A DNA stretch of 64,000 nt from Gammaproteobacteria bacterium. Its GTDB lineage: Bacteria; Pseudomonadota; Gammaproteobacteria; JAADGQ01. Shown here piece by piece: positions 8,549 through 17,756 of this stretch. A program made the translations under genes and the position numbers. The notes beneath the pieces were generated by a model that was not told the origin of the DNA, made no database searches, and saw only the letters and a program-made list of their open reading frames with translations. The stretch spans positions 1 to 64,000 of the forward strand of contig WFXF01000082.1 of NCBI GenBank assembly GCA_015490755.1. The letters run 5' to 3'. Numbering within the stretch: the stretch's first letter is position 1; the number at the start of each line of letters is the position of its first letter.

Positions 8549-9094
8549 ATGTTTTTTAAAGAGAATTTTGTTAAGGTTTGTATGGTTTTATTTTTGTTTG
8601 CCCTGTTTTTTGCAGGTCAAACCTTTGCTGATTCTCGGGAATACAAAATTGGGGCAGGTGAGCTTTTATCTGTCACAGTGTTTGATGAGCCTGATTTGAG
8701 TCTGAAAGAGATACGAGTCGCTACGGATGGAACAATCTCCATTCCTTTGCTGGGTCAAATCAATGTGAGTGGCTTGACTATTGAAGATGCAGAAAAAAAG
8801 CTGGCTTCTTTTTTGGCGGATGGTTACTTGAAAAATCCGAGAGTTGCGATGTCAATACTAAAATATCGTGTATTGTATGTTACAGGCCAGGTGAGAAAGC
8901 CCGGTGCGTATGACTATAGCGAAGGGTTGACTGTAGAAAAGGCAATTGTACTAGCGGGTGGATTAACACCTAGAGGTAGTAAAAACAAAATTACACTGGC
9001 ACGTGAAAATGACCCTGAGACAATGCATTCAGTTGATGGCAGTGTTATTGTAGGTCCAGGTGATGTGATCACGGTTGGAGAGAGTTTTTTCTGA
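8549..9094 (+). CDS. Wza/EpsD-like polysaccharide export protein
   Basis: Periplasmic/outer-membrane exporter of 181 residues. A signal peptide (CMVLFLFALFFAGQTFADS) is followed by a Poly_export domain beginning EYKIGAGELLSVTVFDEPDLS. One SLBB domain follows (VLYVTGQVRKPGAYDYSEG) with the end GPGDVITV. It is shorter than E. coli Wza (379 residues), lacks the C-terminal membrane-spanning helix and has no lipobox, so it may depend on the adjacent beta-barrel protein to cross the outer membrane. The gene follows the barrel gene by 21 bp and precedes the co-polymerase gene. Confidence 0.88.
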   Translation: MFFKENFVKVCMVLFLFALFFAGQTFADSREYKIGAGELLSVTVFDEPDLSLKEIRVATDGTISIPLLGQINVSGLTIEDAEKKLASFLADGYLKNPRVAMSILKYRVLYVTGQVRKPGAYDYSEGLTVEKAIVLAGGLTPRGSKNKITLARENDPETMHSVDGSVIVGPGDVITVGESFF

Positions 9095-9219
9095 CTTTTC
9101 TGTTTTTGTACTCTTTATTTGTATTGATTAAATTGTAATTATTACTATCGCGTCTCTGTTAATAACCGATGCGGCGATGCTTGTATATAATCCTTTAAAA
9201 GTAAGGTAAATTTCTAGGG

Positions 9220-11445
9220 ATGAATAGTTCACCAAAAAACTCTTCTGCTGCAATAGCGCAGGAGCCTTTGTTGCTTGCGGATGACATGCAGGATGAAGGT
9301 CCCGGGTTATTAGATTATTGGCGCATTGTTATGCGTTATAAATGGAGTATTATCTTCTTGGCGTTGCTGGGTGCTTTGGTGGGGGGGATTACAGCATATT
9401 CTGCAACACCAATTTTTCAGGCTAATAGCACACTTCTGATCGAACCAAACCAGCCAAAAATAACAAATATTTCTCAGCTTGAAGGGAGTTCCCCCATCAG
9501 GTTGTTCTATGAAACCCAGTATGAAATTATTCGTAGTCGTAGCATTACTGAAAAAGTTATTGATAAACTCCGGCTTGAAGATCGCCCTGAACTTTTTGAA
9601 GGTTCGAAAGAAACTGTCGAAGGTGGTAAAAGCAACTGGTTTGCTGAAATGGGTGAGCAGCTTTTTGGTGCACCAAAAGATCTGACTCATCAAGATAAAA
9701 AAGAGGCTTTGGTTAAACTGATTCAGGAAAATCTGTCTGTTAAAGGTGGAAAACTGAGTCAAATTGTGAGTATCAGTTACGAATCTGACGACCCTCAGTT
9801 TGCGGCAGAAATCGTTAATGCAATTACAACCGCTTATATAGAACAAGGTCTGGAGGCACGTCTGTCAACCGTCAAACAAGCAACATCCTGGTTGAGTGGC
9901 CGCTTGGGTGAATTGCGGGATCAACTTGAGGCCTCAGAAGATGCGTTGCGTAACTATCAGCTAAAAGAGGAGATGATTGCAACGACGAACCGTACTAATA
10001 TCATTAATGCAAAATCAGCAAGTGCGACAGCCGCGTTGGTCAAAGCGCAAACAGAGCGCTCTGAAGCTGAAATTCACTATAATCAAATTCGTCGAGTATT
10101 ACAAAGTGGTGGTGATTCTGAAGAGCTGGTTCACATGTTGGATAGTCCTACAGTATTAAAGCTTTCAGATGAAGTGGCTAACCTGAATCGAAAAATCTCA
10201 GAGCTTTCAGAGCGATATGGTGTAAAACACCCTAAAATGATTGCGGTTAAGTCTGACCAAAAGGAGGTACAGCAAAGATTGAAAGCTGAAATTGATAAAG
10301 CAGTTTCAGGTATTCGCGCTGCCTATGAAGGGGCTGTAGATAAAGAACGGGAAATGGAGCGCTCACTTGATAGACTGCAGCATGGAATGCGAGAAATTAC
10401 AGGAAAAGCATTTCAGTTGGCAAAGCTTGAAAGAGAAGTTGAATCTAATCGCCAGCTCTATGAAACTTTTCTTGCACGCTTTAAAGAAATTGGTGTGGAA
10501 AAAGAGAATGATCTGAGTAATGCACGTGTTATTGATGTCGCACAAGTTCCAGTGTTGCCTTATAAACCCAATAAAAAACGAATTATGCTGGTGTCACTGA
10601 TTTTGGGTCTGTTTGCAGGTATTGCTTTAGCATTTATACGCGAGAGAATTGATAATACATTCAATACTTCAGAGCAGGTTGAAGAGAAATTGATGCTGCC
10701 CGTATTCTCTATGATTCCGAAGCTGAATAAGTCGGATGGTAATCCTGACCGTCAAAGTATCACCAATCCGCGAAGCACCTTTGCAGAAGCTATGAATGCT
10801 GTTCGAACGGGTATTATCTACTCAAGGATTGATGATCCGATCAGAACGATTATGGTGACCTCTGCCGTACCTGGAGAAGGTAAAACGACACTCTCAATCA
10901 ATCTGGCCACCTCATTTTCCAAACTGGGCCGCACTTTATTGATCGATCTTGATCTGCGAAAGGGTCGTTTAGGTCAAGCGTTTGGAGTTACTGAAAATAT
11001 TGGTTTGATGGAGTGGTTGATGAAAAAAGGCGACCTTGAAAAGAACCTTGTTCAGGATGAAGAGCAGAAAGCACTTTATGTGATGCCTTGTGTAACCAAA
11101 CCACGCAATCCACTGGAGCTGGTTTCATCACAAACTTTTCAGTCAGCATTTGCCGAATTAAAAGAAAAGTTTGACTATATTGTGATTGATACGCCCCCCG
11201 TGCTTGCTGTGAGTGATGCAATTGTTATCAGCCATTTGGCTGATGGTGTTGTATTATCTCTGAAAGCCAGTGCAACCACGCAGCATATGGCACAAGATGC
11301 CCTTAAACGTCTGAGTTCAGGTGGGCATGGAGCGATGGGTGTTGCAATGGCAATGGTTGATTTTCGCAAATTGAGTAGTTACTACGGAAGTTATTATGGC
11401 TCTTATTATGGTTCATACCACGAGCCAATTAAAAATAAAGCCTAA
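9220..11445 (+). CDS. Wzc-like chain-length determinant and tyrosine autokinase
   Basis: Inner-membrane co-polymerase/BY-kinase of 741 residues. Residues about 28-120 are a Wzz domain with the first membrane segment (WSIIFLALLGALVGGIT). A long coiled-coil GNVR region follows, with a second membrane segment near 455-473 (MLVSLILGLFAGIALAF). The kinase domain has Walker A GEGKTT, Walker A' LLIDLDLRKG and Walker B YIVIDTPPV. The C-terminus is a tyrosine cluster, three YYGS units and YHEP, the expected autophosphorylation tail. It controls polymer length together with the Wza-like protein. No separate phosphatase (Wzb) gene is adjacent. Confidence 0.92.
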   Translation: MNSSPKNSSAAIAQEPLLLADDMQDEGPGLLDYWRIVMRYKWSIIFLALLGALVGGITAYSATPIFQANSTLLIEPNQPKITNISQLEGSSPIRLFYETQYEIIRSRSITEKVIDKLRLEDRPELFEGSKETVEGGKSNWFAEMGEQLFGAPKDLTHQDKKEALVKLIQENLSVKGGKLSQIVSISYESDDPQFAAEIVNAITTAYIEQGLEARLSTVKQATSWLSGRLGELRDQLEASEDALRNYQLKEEMIATTNRTNIINAKSASATAALVKAQTERSEAEIHYNQIRRVLQSGGDSEELVHMLDSPTVLKLSDEVANLNRKISELSERYGVKHPKMIAVKSDQKEVQQRLKAEIDKAVSGIRAAYEGAVDKEREMERSLDRLQHGMREITGKAFQLAKLEREVESNRQLYETFLARFKEIGVEKENDLSNARVIDVAQVPVLPYKPNKKRIMLVSLILGLFAGIALAFIRERIDNTFNTSEQVEEKLMLPVFSMIPKLNKSDGNPDRQSITNPRSTFAEAMNAVRTGIIYSRIDDPIRTIMVTSAVPGEGKTTLSINLATSFSKLGRTLLIDLDLRKGRLGQAFGVTENIGLMEWLMKKGDLEKNLVQDEEQKALYVMPCVTKPRNPLELVSSQTFQSAFAELKEKFDYIVIDTPPVLAVSDAIVISHLADGVVLSLKASATTQHMAQDALKRLSSGGHGAMGVAMAMVDFRKLSSYYGSYYGSYYGSYHEPIKNKA

Positions 11446-11538
11446 ATAATTACCGAACCTACCTTGTTTCGATTGTTTTTCCATAGGGGCGAGTCTTGTG
11501 TTCGCCTTTAGATCACGCATTAAAAATATTACAGCATT

Positions 11539-12864
11539 ATGATGCCAAAAATACTTTTATCAATCGCTATTATTGCAAGTTTGCTTGTTTCTGTGTGGGT
11601 TTTTTTGTGGGGCTATACCGATTTAAATGCACTGACTGCTCGCAATGCCATGGCAATCTGGGAGAAGCAGGAGTCAGGCTTTGATGACGTAGCCTGGCAG
11701 CGTGCAGTCAAAAACATGCAAAAGGCGTACAGACTTGACTCTGCTAATGCGAGCCTGAGTGCCGACCTTGGTCGACTGTATGCATGGCAGGCGTTACAAA
11801 AACCGGAGTGGTCAAAGCATGCGCATGAAAATCGTGAAAAAGCGATTAAATACTATCAGAAAGCGATCGCAGCACGCCCTTCATGGGCGCTCGCATGGAT
11901 GATGTTTGCAGAAGCTAAATTCATGAATCAAGAGCTTGACCAGGTTGCTTTTGATGCGTTGGAAAAAGCGATGGTGCTCGGCCCATGGGAAAGAGATATT
12001 CAGCAAAAATCGTTATGGCTGGGTATGGTGTTATGGGCACATCTTTCTGATGATTTGCAAGCACAGCTGGTACGAATGATTGATCGGGCTTTGATTCAGC
12101 AACCACACTATGTAATGGAAACAGCCTCTGTTTTTGGAGGAGTCTGGATTGTTGAACCATTGCTTGAAAGCAGGTTTCTGTTAGATGAAAAGCAACAGAA
12201 GTATTTTAATAAAGAGATGATTCGTTTGTCGGCCTATCACTGGGATCAAATCTCTAATGAATCACAGCAACAAATAAAAGAGATCACTTCAAAAGCCATT
12301 CGTATTAATCCGGCTGTTGTTGCAAAGATTGCAGTGGAAACAAGTGCTCACGGACTCATTTCAGTCTTGTTAGATGCCGTGGCGTACCTTGATGATGAAA
12401 AGGCGGCAATACGTCTGGAAAAAAGTGTTGTGCAAATAGGGTTTAGTGAGTGGAAGTATCTCACTAAAAGTGAGCGCAATATGGTGAAACGAGTGGTTAA
12501 AAAACTTTTTAATACTCAACCAAGGAGTGTGCCGGATATTGCGGTTAAAGTGGACGCACCATGGCTCATTACACCTCTTTTGAAAAGCAAGCCCTTGTTA
12601 GCCAATAAAGCAGATGTGAATCATTTACAAAGGCAGGTGATTCGTCTGGGGCTTAGGCATTGGGAAACTTTATCAAACAATAGACGTAAAGAGATAAAAC
12701 GAACGATCAGTCAGGCAGTAAAAAGTAATGCACGAGGCGTGATTAATATTGCGGTAGAAAATGACTGGGGTGAAAAAATCACTCCCTATCTGACAAATCG
12801 GGGTGATTTGAATTATCTGTTTGATCAATTGATTGCGCTTGAAAAAAAGAGAGAGGGGTCATAA
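11539..12864 (+). CDS. TPR-like, VpsP-type polysaccharide biosynthesis protein
   Basis: Protein of 441 residues with one N-terminal membrane anchor (LLSIAIIASLLVSVWVFLWGY). A TPR-like region follows: LGRLYAWQALQKPEW and KAIKYYQKAIAARPSWALAWMMFAEA. The N-terminal third resembles VpsP-family proteins of polysaccharide clusters. The C-terminal two thirds hold three diverged repeats, each with a WxxL/Y-S/T-N/K-xxR segment and IVEPLLESR/LITPLLKSK-like units, which I do not recognise. It stops four bases before the Wzy-type gene, so the two are surely co-transcribed. The role is probably scaffolding of the polymerase, by inference. Confidence 0.65.
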   Translation: MMPKILLSIAIIASLLVSVWVFLWGYTDLNALTARNAMAIWEKQESGFDDVAWQRAVKNMQKAYRLDSANASLSADLGRLYAWQALQKPEWSKHAHENREKAIKYYQKAIAARPSWALAWMMFAEAKFMNQELDQVAFDALEKAMVLGPWERDIQQKSLWLGMVLWAHLSDDLQAQLVRMIDRALIQQPHYVMETASVFGGVWIVEPLLESRFLLDEKQQKYFNKEMIRLSAYHWDQISNESQQQIKEITSKAIRINPAVVAKIAVETSAHGLISVLLDAVAYLDDEKAAIRLEKSVVQIGFSEWKYLTKSERNMVKRVVKKLFNTQPRSVPDIAVKVDAPWLITPLLKSKPLLANKADVNHLQRQVIRLGLRHWETLSNNRRKEIKRTISQAVKSNARGVINIAVENDWGEKITPYLTNRGDLNYLFDQLIALEKKREGS

Positions 12865-12867
12865 TAA

Positions 12868-14337
12868 ATGGGTCATAGTTCAGATCAACCTGACCAGCTT
12901 GAATCTTACCGTTCAAACAGGGCTCTTTTTATTGCTCTGTTAATATTGTTAGCATGGTTACCTTTCCCGTTAGGCAGTGCACGCCCTTGGGCATGGGCGT
13001 TAATGGAAGGAGCGACAATGTTGCTTCTGGCTGCTTTTTTTATCACAAGGTTTCGTCATCAGAGGGTTTTACCCAAAATTGTTTATGAAGTTCGCTGGCC
13101 ACTCTACTTATTGGGGTTATGGTTGCTTTACTTCCTGGTTCAGGTGATTCCGTTACCCATGTCAATACTGGAGGTGGTCAGCCCTTCTGCTCATGCACTC
13201 TATAGTTATGCATCAATTGGGGAAGTACGGGAGATGGCTCCTTTAAGTCTTGATGTGCATGCAACACTGGTTCAGTTTTTGAAGATATCGACTTATATTG
13301 CTCTGTTTTTTCTGGTGCTCTGTTTGACTGATAGCCAGAAGCGCCTTATTTTACTTGCAACTGTTCTCTTTTATGTGGGATTTGTACAGGCTGTATATGG
13401 TATTTTTTCACATTTTTCTTTTGGACTGTTGTGGGATCCCAGCCCTTCTAATCTTGGTGTTGCGGGTACTTATGGAAATCCGAATCATTTTGCAGGTTTG
13501 ATGGAGATGACCATTTCGATCGGGATTGGTCTATTATTCTCAAAAATGATGACAAAAGCTTATTATCCCAATTGGCGTATGCGGCTAAGGTCTTTGGCCA
13601 GTGCAGCACTGGATCGAAAAAACAGCATCTATATCTTTATCATCATTATGGTGGGTGCTCTATTTTTTAGTGCGGCGCGAGGCGGTAATATTGCGTTTTT
13701 TACTGCTCTGTTTTGCATTCTGTTTGTGGGTGTTTTTCGTAAAGGCAAACAGTCTCATGAATGGCAGTTACTTTTATGGGTTGCTGTGTTTGCCGGTATT
13801 GCTATTTTATGGATGGGCCTGGGTGGGTTGCAGGAAAAATTGATACGATCCGGTTTGCATGTTGATCGTATTCCTGTATGGCAGGATACATTGGGGTTAA
13901 TTGGTGATTATTGGGTTTTTGGGGCAGGAGGGGGAATTTTTGAGTGGCTATATCCGATGTATCGGGAGAATTACACAGGAGGTGCATTTTTTGATCATAC
14001 CCATAACGATTATTTAGAACTGTTATCCAATCAAGGGATTGTTGGTTTTCTGCTTTTGATGGGAGCGCTGGTTTTACTGTTTGTTAAAATACTGAAAGGC
14101 TATTTGAAGCGACGAGATCATGCCATGCGTGGCATCATGTTTGCGGCATTGGTGGGTGGTTTATCAATGCTGATTCATAGTACGATTGATTTTAATATGC
14201 AAATCCCAGCCAATGCGGCCTATTTTTATGTTTTGTTGGCAATGGGAGTTGCTGCGACTCACCTTAAGTATAAAAAAACCAGAATGAAAAAGAGGAGGCA
14301 GCAGGCTGTAGAGCAATCTGCATTGCCAGACTTTTAG
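12868..14337 (+). CDS. O-antigen ligase / Wzy-type polymerase family membrane protein
   Basis: Inner-membrane protein of 489 residues with about 12 hydrophobic segments. The Wzy_C/WaaL signature loop appears between residues about 260 and 390: SAARGGNIAFFTALF, then the periplasmic loop ending FFDHTHNDYLELLSNQGIVGF, with the His and Asp common to the family. N-terminal DQPDQLESYRSNR is cytoplasmic and the tail is strongly basic (KKTRMKKRRQQ). In this position it is most likely the polymerase of the exported polysaccharide rather than a lipid A ligase. Confidence 0.85.
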   Translation: MGHSSDQPDQLESYRSNRALFIALLILLAWLPFPLGSARPWAWALMEGATMLLLAAFFITRFRHQRVLPKIVYEVRWPLYLLGLWLLYFLVQVIPLPMSILEVVSPSAHALYSYASIGEVREMAPLSLDVHATLVQFLKISTYIALFFLVLCLTDSQKRLILLATVLFYVGFVQAVYGIFSHFSFGLLWDPSPSNLGVAGTYGNPNHFAGLMEMTISIGIGLLFSKMMTKAYYPNWRMRLRSLASAALDRKNSIYIFIIIMVGALFFSAARGGNIAFFTALFCILFVGVFRKGKQSHEWQLLLWVAVFAGIAILWMGLGGLQEKLIRSGLHVDRIPVWQDTLGLIGDYWVFGAGGGIFEWLYPMYRENYTGGAFFDHTHNDYLELLSNQGIVGFLLLMGALVLLFVKILKGYLKRRDHAMRGIMFAALVGGLSMLIHSTIDFNMQIPANAAYFYVLLAMGVAATHLKYKKTRMKKRRQQAVEQSALPDF

Positions 14338-14388
14338 TAATAGAATAGGTGGCCAAACCTGCGTATTTTTTGAACATGGAGGTTCATA

Positions 14389-14604
14389 ATGAACGTAGCA
14401 ATTAGTGAGAAGACGTTGCAATCGATGCAACTGACTGAGAAGCAGCTGAAAAGGGAGCTTGCAGTTTTGCTTTATAGTATGGAGAAGATGACATTGATGC
14501 AGGCTTGCGAACTCGCAGAATTGAGTAATGCTCAGTTTGAAGAGATATTAGTGAGTCGCAATATGCTTGTCTATTATGACGTAAAAGATTTTGATGAGTT
14601 TTAG
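14389..14604 (+). CDS. UPF0175-family small protein
   Basis: A 71-residue helical protein. The segment RELAVLLYSMEKMTLMQACELAELSNAQFEEILVSR is followed by VYYDVKDFDE, the hallmark end of UPF0175 proteins. That family is thought to hold DNA-binding or antitoxin-like proteins. GGAGG eight bases before the ATG makes it a real gene. It sits between the polymerase and the initiating transferase with 51- and 45-bp gaps, and no toxin gene (such as PIN) lies beside it. A regulatory role on the polysaccharide operon is possible but unproven. Confidence 0.75.
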   Translation: MNVAISEKTLQSMQLTEKQLKRELAVLLYSMEKMTLMQACELAELSNAQFEEILVSRNMLVYYDVKDFDEF

Positions 14605-14649
14605 TATTGGAATGTAAGGCTTGTCATTTATAAATAGGGGGAGGGAAAT

Positions 14650-15765
14650 ATGTCTGCTGATATTGGATTTTATTTAATAAGCTTGTTATTCACAGCTGTT
14701 TTAATATTTATATTCAAAACACAGGCCGTTCGTGTTGGTTTGGTTGACCGGCCCGATGCACGGAAGCAGCATCAAAGTGCGACACCATTGGTTGGTGGTG
14801 TGGGTATTTTTTGCGGATTTTTTATTTCATTTATTACCTTGGAACTTTCTGTCCATACTCTTTGGAGCTTCTTCGTTGCTGCTTTGATTATGATTGTTGT
14901 TGGGGTTTTGGATGACTATTATACCTTGCCTTTTAAACCTCGCTTGGTTGCACAGGTTGTTTCTGCGGGTGTCATGGCTTTTGGTGGCGGCATTGTGCTT
15001 AATGATTTAGGCGCACTTTCATTTTCAGGTGGTTTTCTTGTTATGGGAATTTTTGCGATTCCTCTCACTGTATTTGCAACGGTGGGAATGATTAATGCGC
15101 TTAATATGTCCGATGGAGTGGATGGTCTGCTGGGTAGTCTGGTTTTCATTGCGCTGGTGGGGCTTGCTGTTGTTGCTTACGTTGGGGAGGCTTATGCGCA
15201 ATTGCAAATAGTGCTGTTATTGGCAAGTTGTATGCTTGCTTTTTTGTTATTTAATCTACGCACACCTTTGCGAAGTCGCGCTTCTGTTTTTCTGGGAGAT
15301 GCTGGAAGTATGTTTCTGGGGTTAGCGTTAACATGGTTGGTGATCTCTTTGTCTCAAGGTGAAAATCGGGCAATGTCACCCGTAACGGCGTTATGGTTGG
15401 TTGCTTTGCCATTGATCGATACGGTTAGTATTATGTTTCGGCGTATTTTAAAAGGTAACTCTCCTTTTCTGCCTGATCGAGAACACTTTCATCATGTTTT
15501 ACTTTTAGCAGGTTTTTCTGTGAGTCAATCTGTTGTTATTATGGCAGGCGTAGCAGCTTTATGTGTTGCTTTTGGTTTGGCTGGATATTATCTTGGAATT
15601 CCGGAGCTGCTGATGTTTTTTCTATTTTTAGGTCTGTTTGCCTTACACTTTTGGGGCATGAAGCGAGCCTGGACAGTCATGCGTTTTTTGAATCGTTCGA
15701 TTTGTCGACGACATAAGGTGCTTGATAAGGATAAACTGGATTTTCCTGAGCGCCGTGCAAGATAG
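14650..15765 (+). CDS. WecA-like undecaprenyl-phosphate sugar-1-phosphate transferase
   Basis: Initiating glycosyltransferase (family 4) of 371 residues that would load the first sugar-1-phosphate onto undecaprenyl phosphate. About ten membrane segments carry the family motifs in order: VDRPDARKQHQSATPLVGGVGIF, GVLDDYYTLPFKPR, the catalytic NMSDGVDG, FLGDAGSMFLG, and PDREHFHH in the last large cytoplasmic loop. GGGGGAGGG precedes the ATG. It is the last gene of the polysaccharide block; no further glycosyltransferases follow here, so the rest of the pathway must be encoded elsewhere. Confidence 0.9.
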   Translation: MSADIGFYLISLLFTAVLIFIFKTQAVRVGLVDRPDARKQHQSATPLVGGVGIFCGFFISFITLELSVHTLWSFFVAALIMIVVGVLDDYYTLPFKPRLVAQVVSAGVMAFGGGIVLNDLGALSFSGGFLVMGIFAIPLTVFATVGMINALNMSDGVDGLLGSLVFIALVGLAVVAYVGEAYAQLQIVLLLASCMLAFLLFNLRTPLRSRASVFLGDAGSMFLGLALTWLVISLSQGENRAMSPVTALWLVALPLIDTVSIMFRRILKGNSPFLPDREHFHHVLLLAGFSVSQSVVIMAGVAALCVAFGLAGYYLGIPELLMFFLFLGLFALHFWGMKRAWTVMRFLNRSICRRHKVLDKDKLDFPERRAR

Positions 15766-15776
15766 GTTGGGTGTAG

Positions 15777-16100
15777 TTACTCTTTAGCTGCAAAAATTTG
15801 TGGAATTTTATCTTCTGTAAATCTTTGGAATTGCTGTGATGGTTGTTCTTCTAATTCATCAATACGGATAATTGAACTTACCGGAATATAACTGCATTTA
15901 ATTGAGCGCGTTAAACTATCGGTCGCTCTTCTTTCGCTCCAGCCTATGCGTTTTTCTAAAGCTCTTCGCTCTCCTGAACGCAACCCTTCTACTTTCAAAA
16001 AACCTGGAAGTTCTGAATGGGAGACTTTTTTAGCAAATATCTCAAATACTTTCACTTGGCTATGAAATGTGATTTTGTATAAACAGTTTTCTTTTTCCAT
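15777..16100 (-). CDS. DUF1820 family protein
   Basis: A 107-residue cytoplasmic protein without membrane or signal segments. The N-terminal LYKITFHSQVKVFEIFAKKVSHSELPGFLKVEGL and later SYIPVSSIIRIDEL match the small DUF1820 family widespread in gammaproteobacteria, whose function is unknown. GGA sits seven bases before the ATG. It is convergent with the WecA-like gene, the two stop codons being only 11 bp apart. Confidence 0.8.
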   Translation of the reverse strand: MEKENCLYKITFHSQVKVFEIFAKKVSHSELPGFLKVEGLRSGERRALEKRIGWSERRATDSLTRSIKCSYIPVSSIIRIDELEEQPSQQFQRFTEDKIPQIFAAKE

Positions 16101-16179
16101 GTCGTAATCCTTTAATAACTAGGCAGTTTTCAAAATATTGTCATAAATCTTAACATGCTTTTTGCTTGTTTTTTTGTGC

Positions 16180-17001
16180 TTAGTCACACTTCTGAGTTCG
16201 ACTTGGCGTTGCATCTGGGTAAAAAGTAATAATGCTTTTGTTCTGTACAACTAATAGCGCTTTAAATTCTGGTGTATTTTCTTCAGGTGGTACAGTATAT
16301 AAACAGCTCTGCTTACTTTTAGAGCGTCCAGGGTTTAGCTGTGCATAGGCGCGAGTTGTATGAATCAGTAAGTCAGCTGCGTTTAGCGAATAAGCATAGC
16401 CTTTTATTCTGGTCTCTACAGTTTTTCCTTTCCATTGGTGTTGCACACCCAATGAATAGATCGTATTGGGAATAATCTCTTCAATCCCTTTCTTGACAGG
16501 TAAAGGCCCTCCCCATGCTTTTTGCTGCATTTCCAGATAGCGCCCAACGTAATGCAACCCTCCCATTTTGTTTGATTTGGGGTCACCACAAAAAATATGG
16601 GCGAATCCACGGCGTTTAAACCAGATTGTTGTTAGGGTATCAATGATGTTCTGTTTGCTACATGCGCCAAACAGTTCACATCCGACCTCCTTACGGATAC
16701 GTTTAATAACAGGGGATGATGTTTTTTTAGATAACAATTTTTTGAAGTCGGATGACTTTACTTTGGCTCCAAAATTGCCACATAGCTCAAGAATACTTTT
16801 GTCAAAGGCATTTAGTTTGGGTGGGGGGGGTGTAATATCTCTTTTTTGGTACTTAGGGAAATCAACTTTAACCGGATTGTGTTTGTTATCAAAAAAAGGT
16901 GTAAATTTGCTGGGGGGTGTTGATGCTTCAGGAACGACAGACATCGCAGATAAAGGGCTGAATATTGTAACCAAAAAGAGAGTTATTATGATTCTTTTCA
17001 T
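16180..17001 (-). CDS. Secreted protein with EndoU-like domain
   Basis: Protein of 273 residues with signal peptide MKRIIITLFLVTIFSPLSAMS and a proline-rich linker. The central region has RGFAHIFCGDPKSNKMGGLHYVGRYLEM. The two-histidine arrangement (H in AHIFCG, H in GLHY) and GRYL resemble EndoU-type endoribonuclease domains. The C-terminal part holds RIKGYAYSLNAADLLIHTTRAY and YTVPP; K/T/Y residues there could complete an active site. Six or more cysteines suggest disulfides outside the cytoplasm. No immunity gene is obvious; DUF1820 lies downstream. The assignment rests on short motifs only, so the enzymatic activity is tentative. Confidence 0.55.
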   Translation of the reverse strand: MKRIIITLFLVTIFSPLSAMSVVPEASTPPSKFTPFFDNKHNPVKVDFPKYQKRDITPPPPKLNAFDKSILELCGNFGAKVKSSDFKKLLSKKTSSPVIKRIRKEVGCELFGACSKQNIIDTLTTIWFKRRGFAHIFCGDPKSNKMGGLHYVGRYLEMQQKAWGGPLPVKKGIEEIIPNTIYSLGVQHQWKGKTVETRIKGYAYSLNAADLLIHTTRAYAQLNPGRSKSKQSCLYTVPPEENTPEFKALLVVQNKSIITFYPDATPSRTQKCD

Positions 17002-17072
17002 TTCAGGTTTTATCCGTTGATTAAAAAACTGAGGCTTGAGTTATTTATGAAATAGATGATAATGCAAAACCT

Positions 17073-17756
17073 ATGAAAATACTCGCAATTGATACAGCGT
17101 CTGATGCTTGTTCTGCCGCACTCTGGCTGGATGGTGATGTTCATGAACGCTATGAACTGGCTCCTCGTCAGCATACTTCTCTGATTTTACCTATGGTTGA
17201 ATCATTGCTCATTGAGACTGAAATGGCTTTAACACAGCTGGATGCGCTTGCTTTTGGCCGTGGCCCTGGTGCTTTTACAGGAGTGCGCATTGCCACTGGT
17301 GTGATTCAAGGGTTGGCTTTCGGTGCTGATTTGCCTGTGATTCCTGTTTCATCACTGGCTGCGTTAGCACAAGGTGCATACCGAATTCATCAACAAAAAA
17401 ATATTCTGGCCGCATTTGATGCGCGAATGGGTGAGGTGTATTGGGGGCAATATAGTGTGGAGGGTAGCGGTTTAGTTGAATTGGTGAATGATGAGCTTGT
17501 CTGTACTCCACAGTCTGTACCTAAACCCGGCAAGAAAATGGAGGAGTGGCTGGGTGTGGGTAACGGCTGGAAGGCTTATGCTGATGAGCTCAATTGTGCT
17601 TGTCAGGATATTAATATTTCAGCACGGGATGTTGATTATTTACCTCATGCACAAGATGTCGCACAGCTTTCAGTAGATTATTTTAAAAAGGGGTTGGTAG
17701 TATCAGCAGAGCAAGCGTTGCCGCTTTATCTGCGCGACAATGTTGTTAGAACATAA
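17073..17756 (+). CDS. tsaB: TsaB, tRNA N6-threonylcarbamoyladenosine biosynthesis protein
   Basis: Non-catalytic ASKHA-fold partner of TsaD in the t6A37 tRNA modification complex (TsaB-TsaD-TsaE). 227 residues, normal length. Typical N-terminus MKILAIDTASDACSAALW, then HTSLILPMVESLL and the signature GRGPGAFTGVRIATGVIQGLA. The 3' end overlaps the 3' end of the convergent pgpA gene by 11 bp. It is preceded by about 70 bp shared with the divergent EndoU-like gene. Confidence 0.95.
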   Translation: MKILAIDTASDACSAALWLDGDVHERYELAPRQHTSLILPMVESLLIETEMALTQLDALAFGRGPGAFTGVRIATGVIQGLAFGADLPVIPVSSLAALAQGAYRIHQQKNILAAFDARMGEVYWGQYSVEGSGLVELVNDELVCTPQSVPKPGKKMEEWLGVGNGWKAYADELNCACQDINISARDVDYLPHAQDVAQLSVDYFKKGLVVSAEQALPLYLRDNVVRT

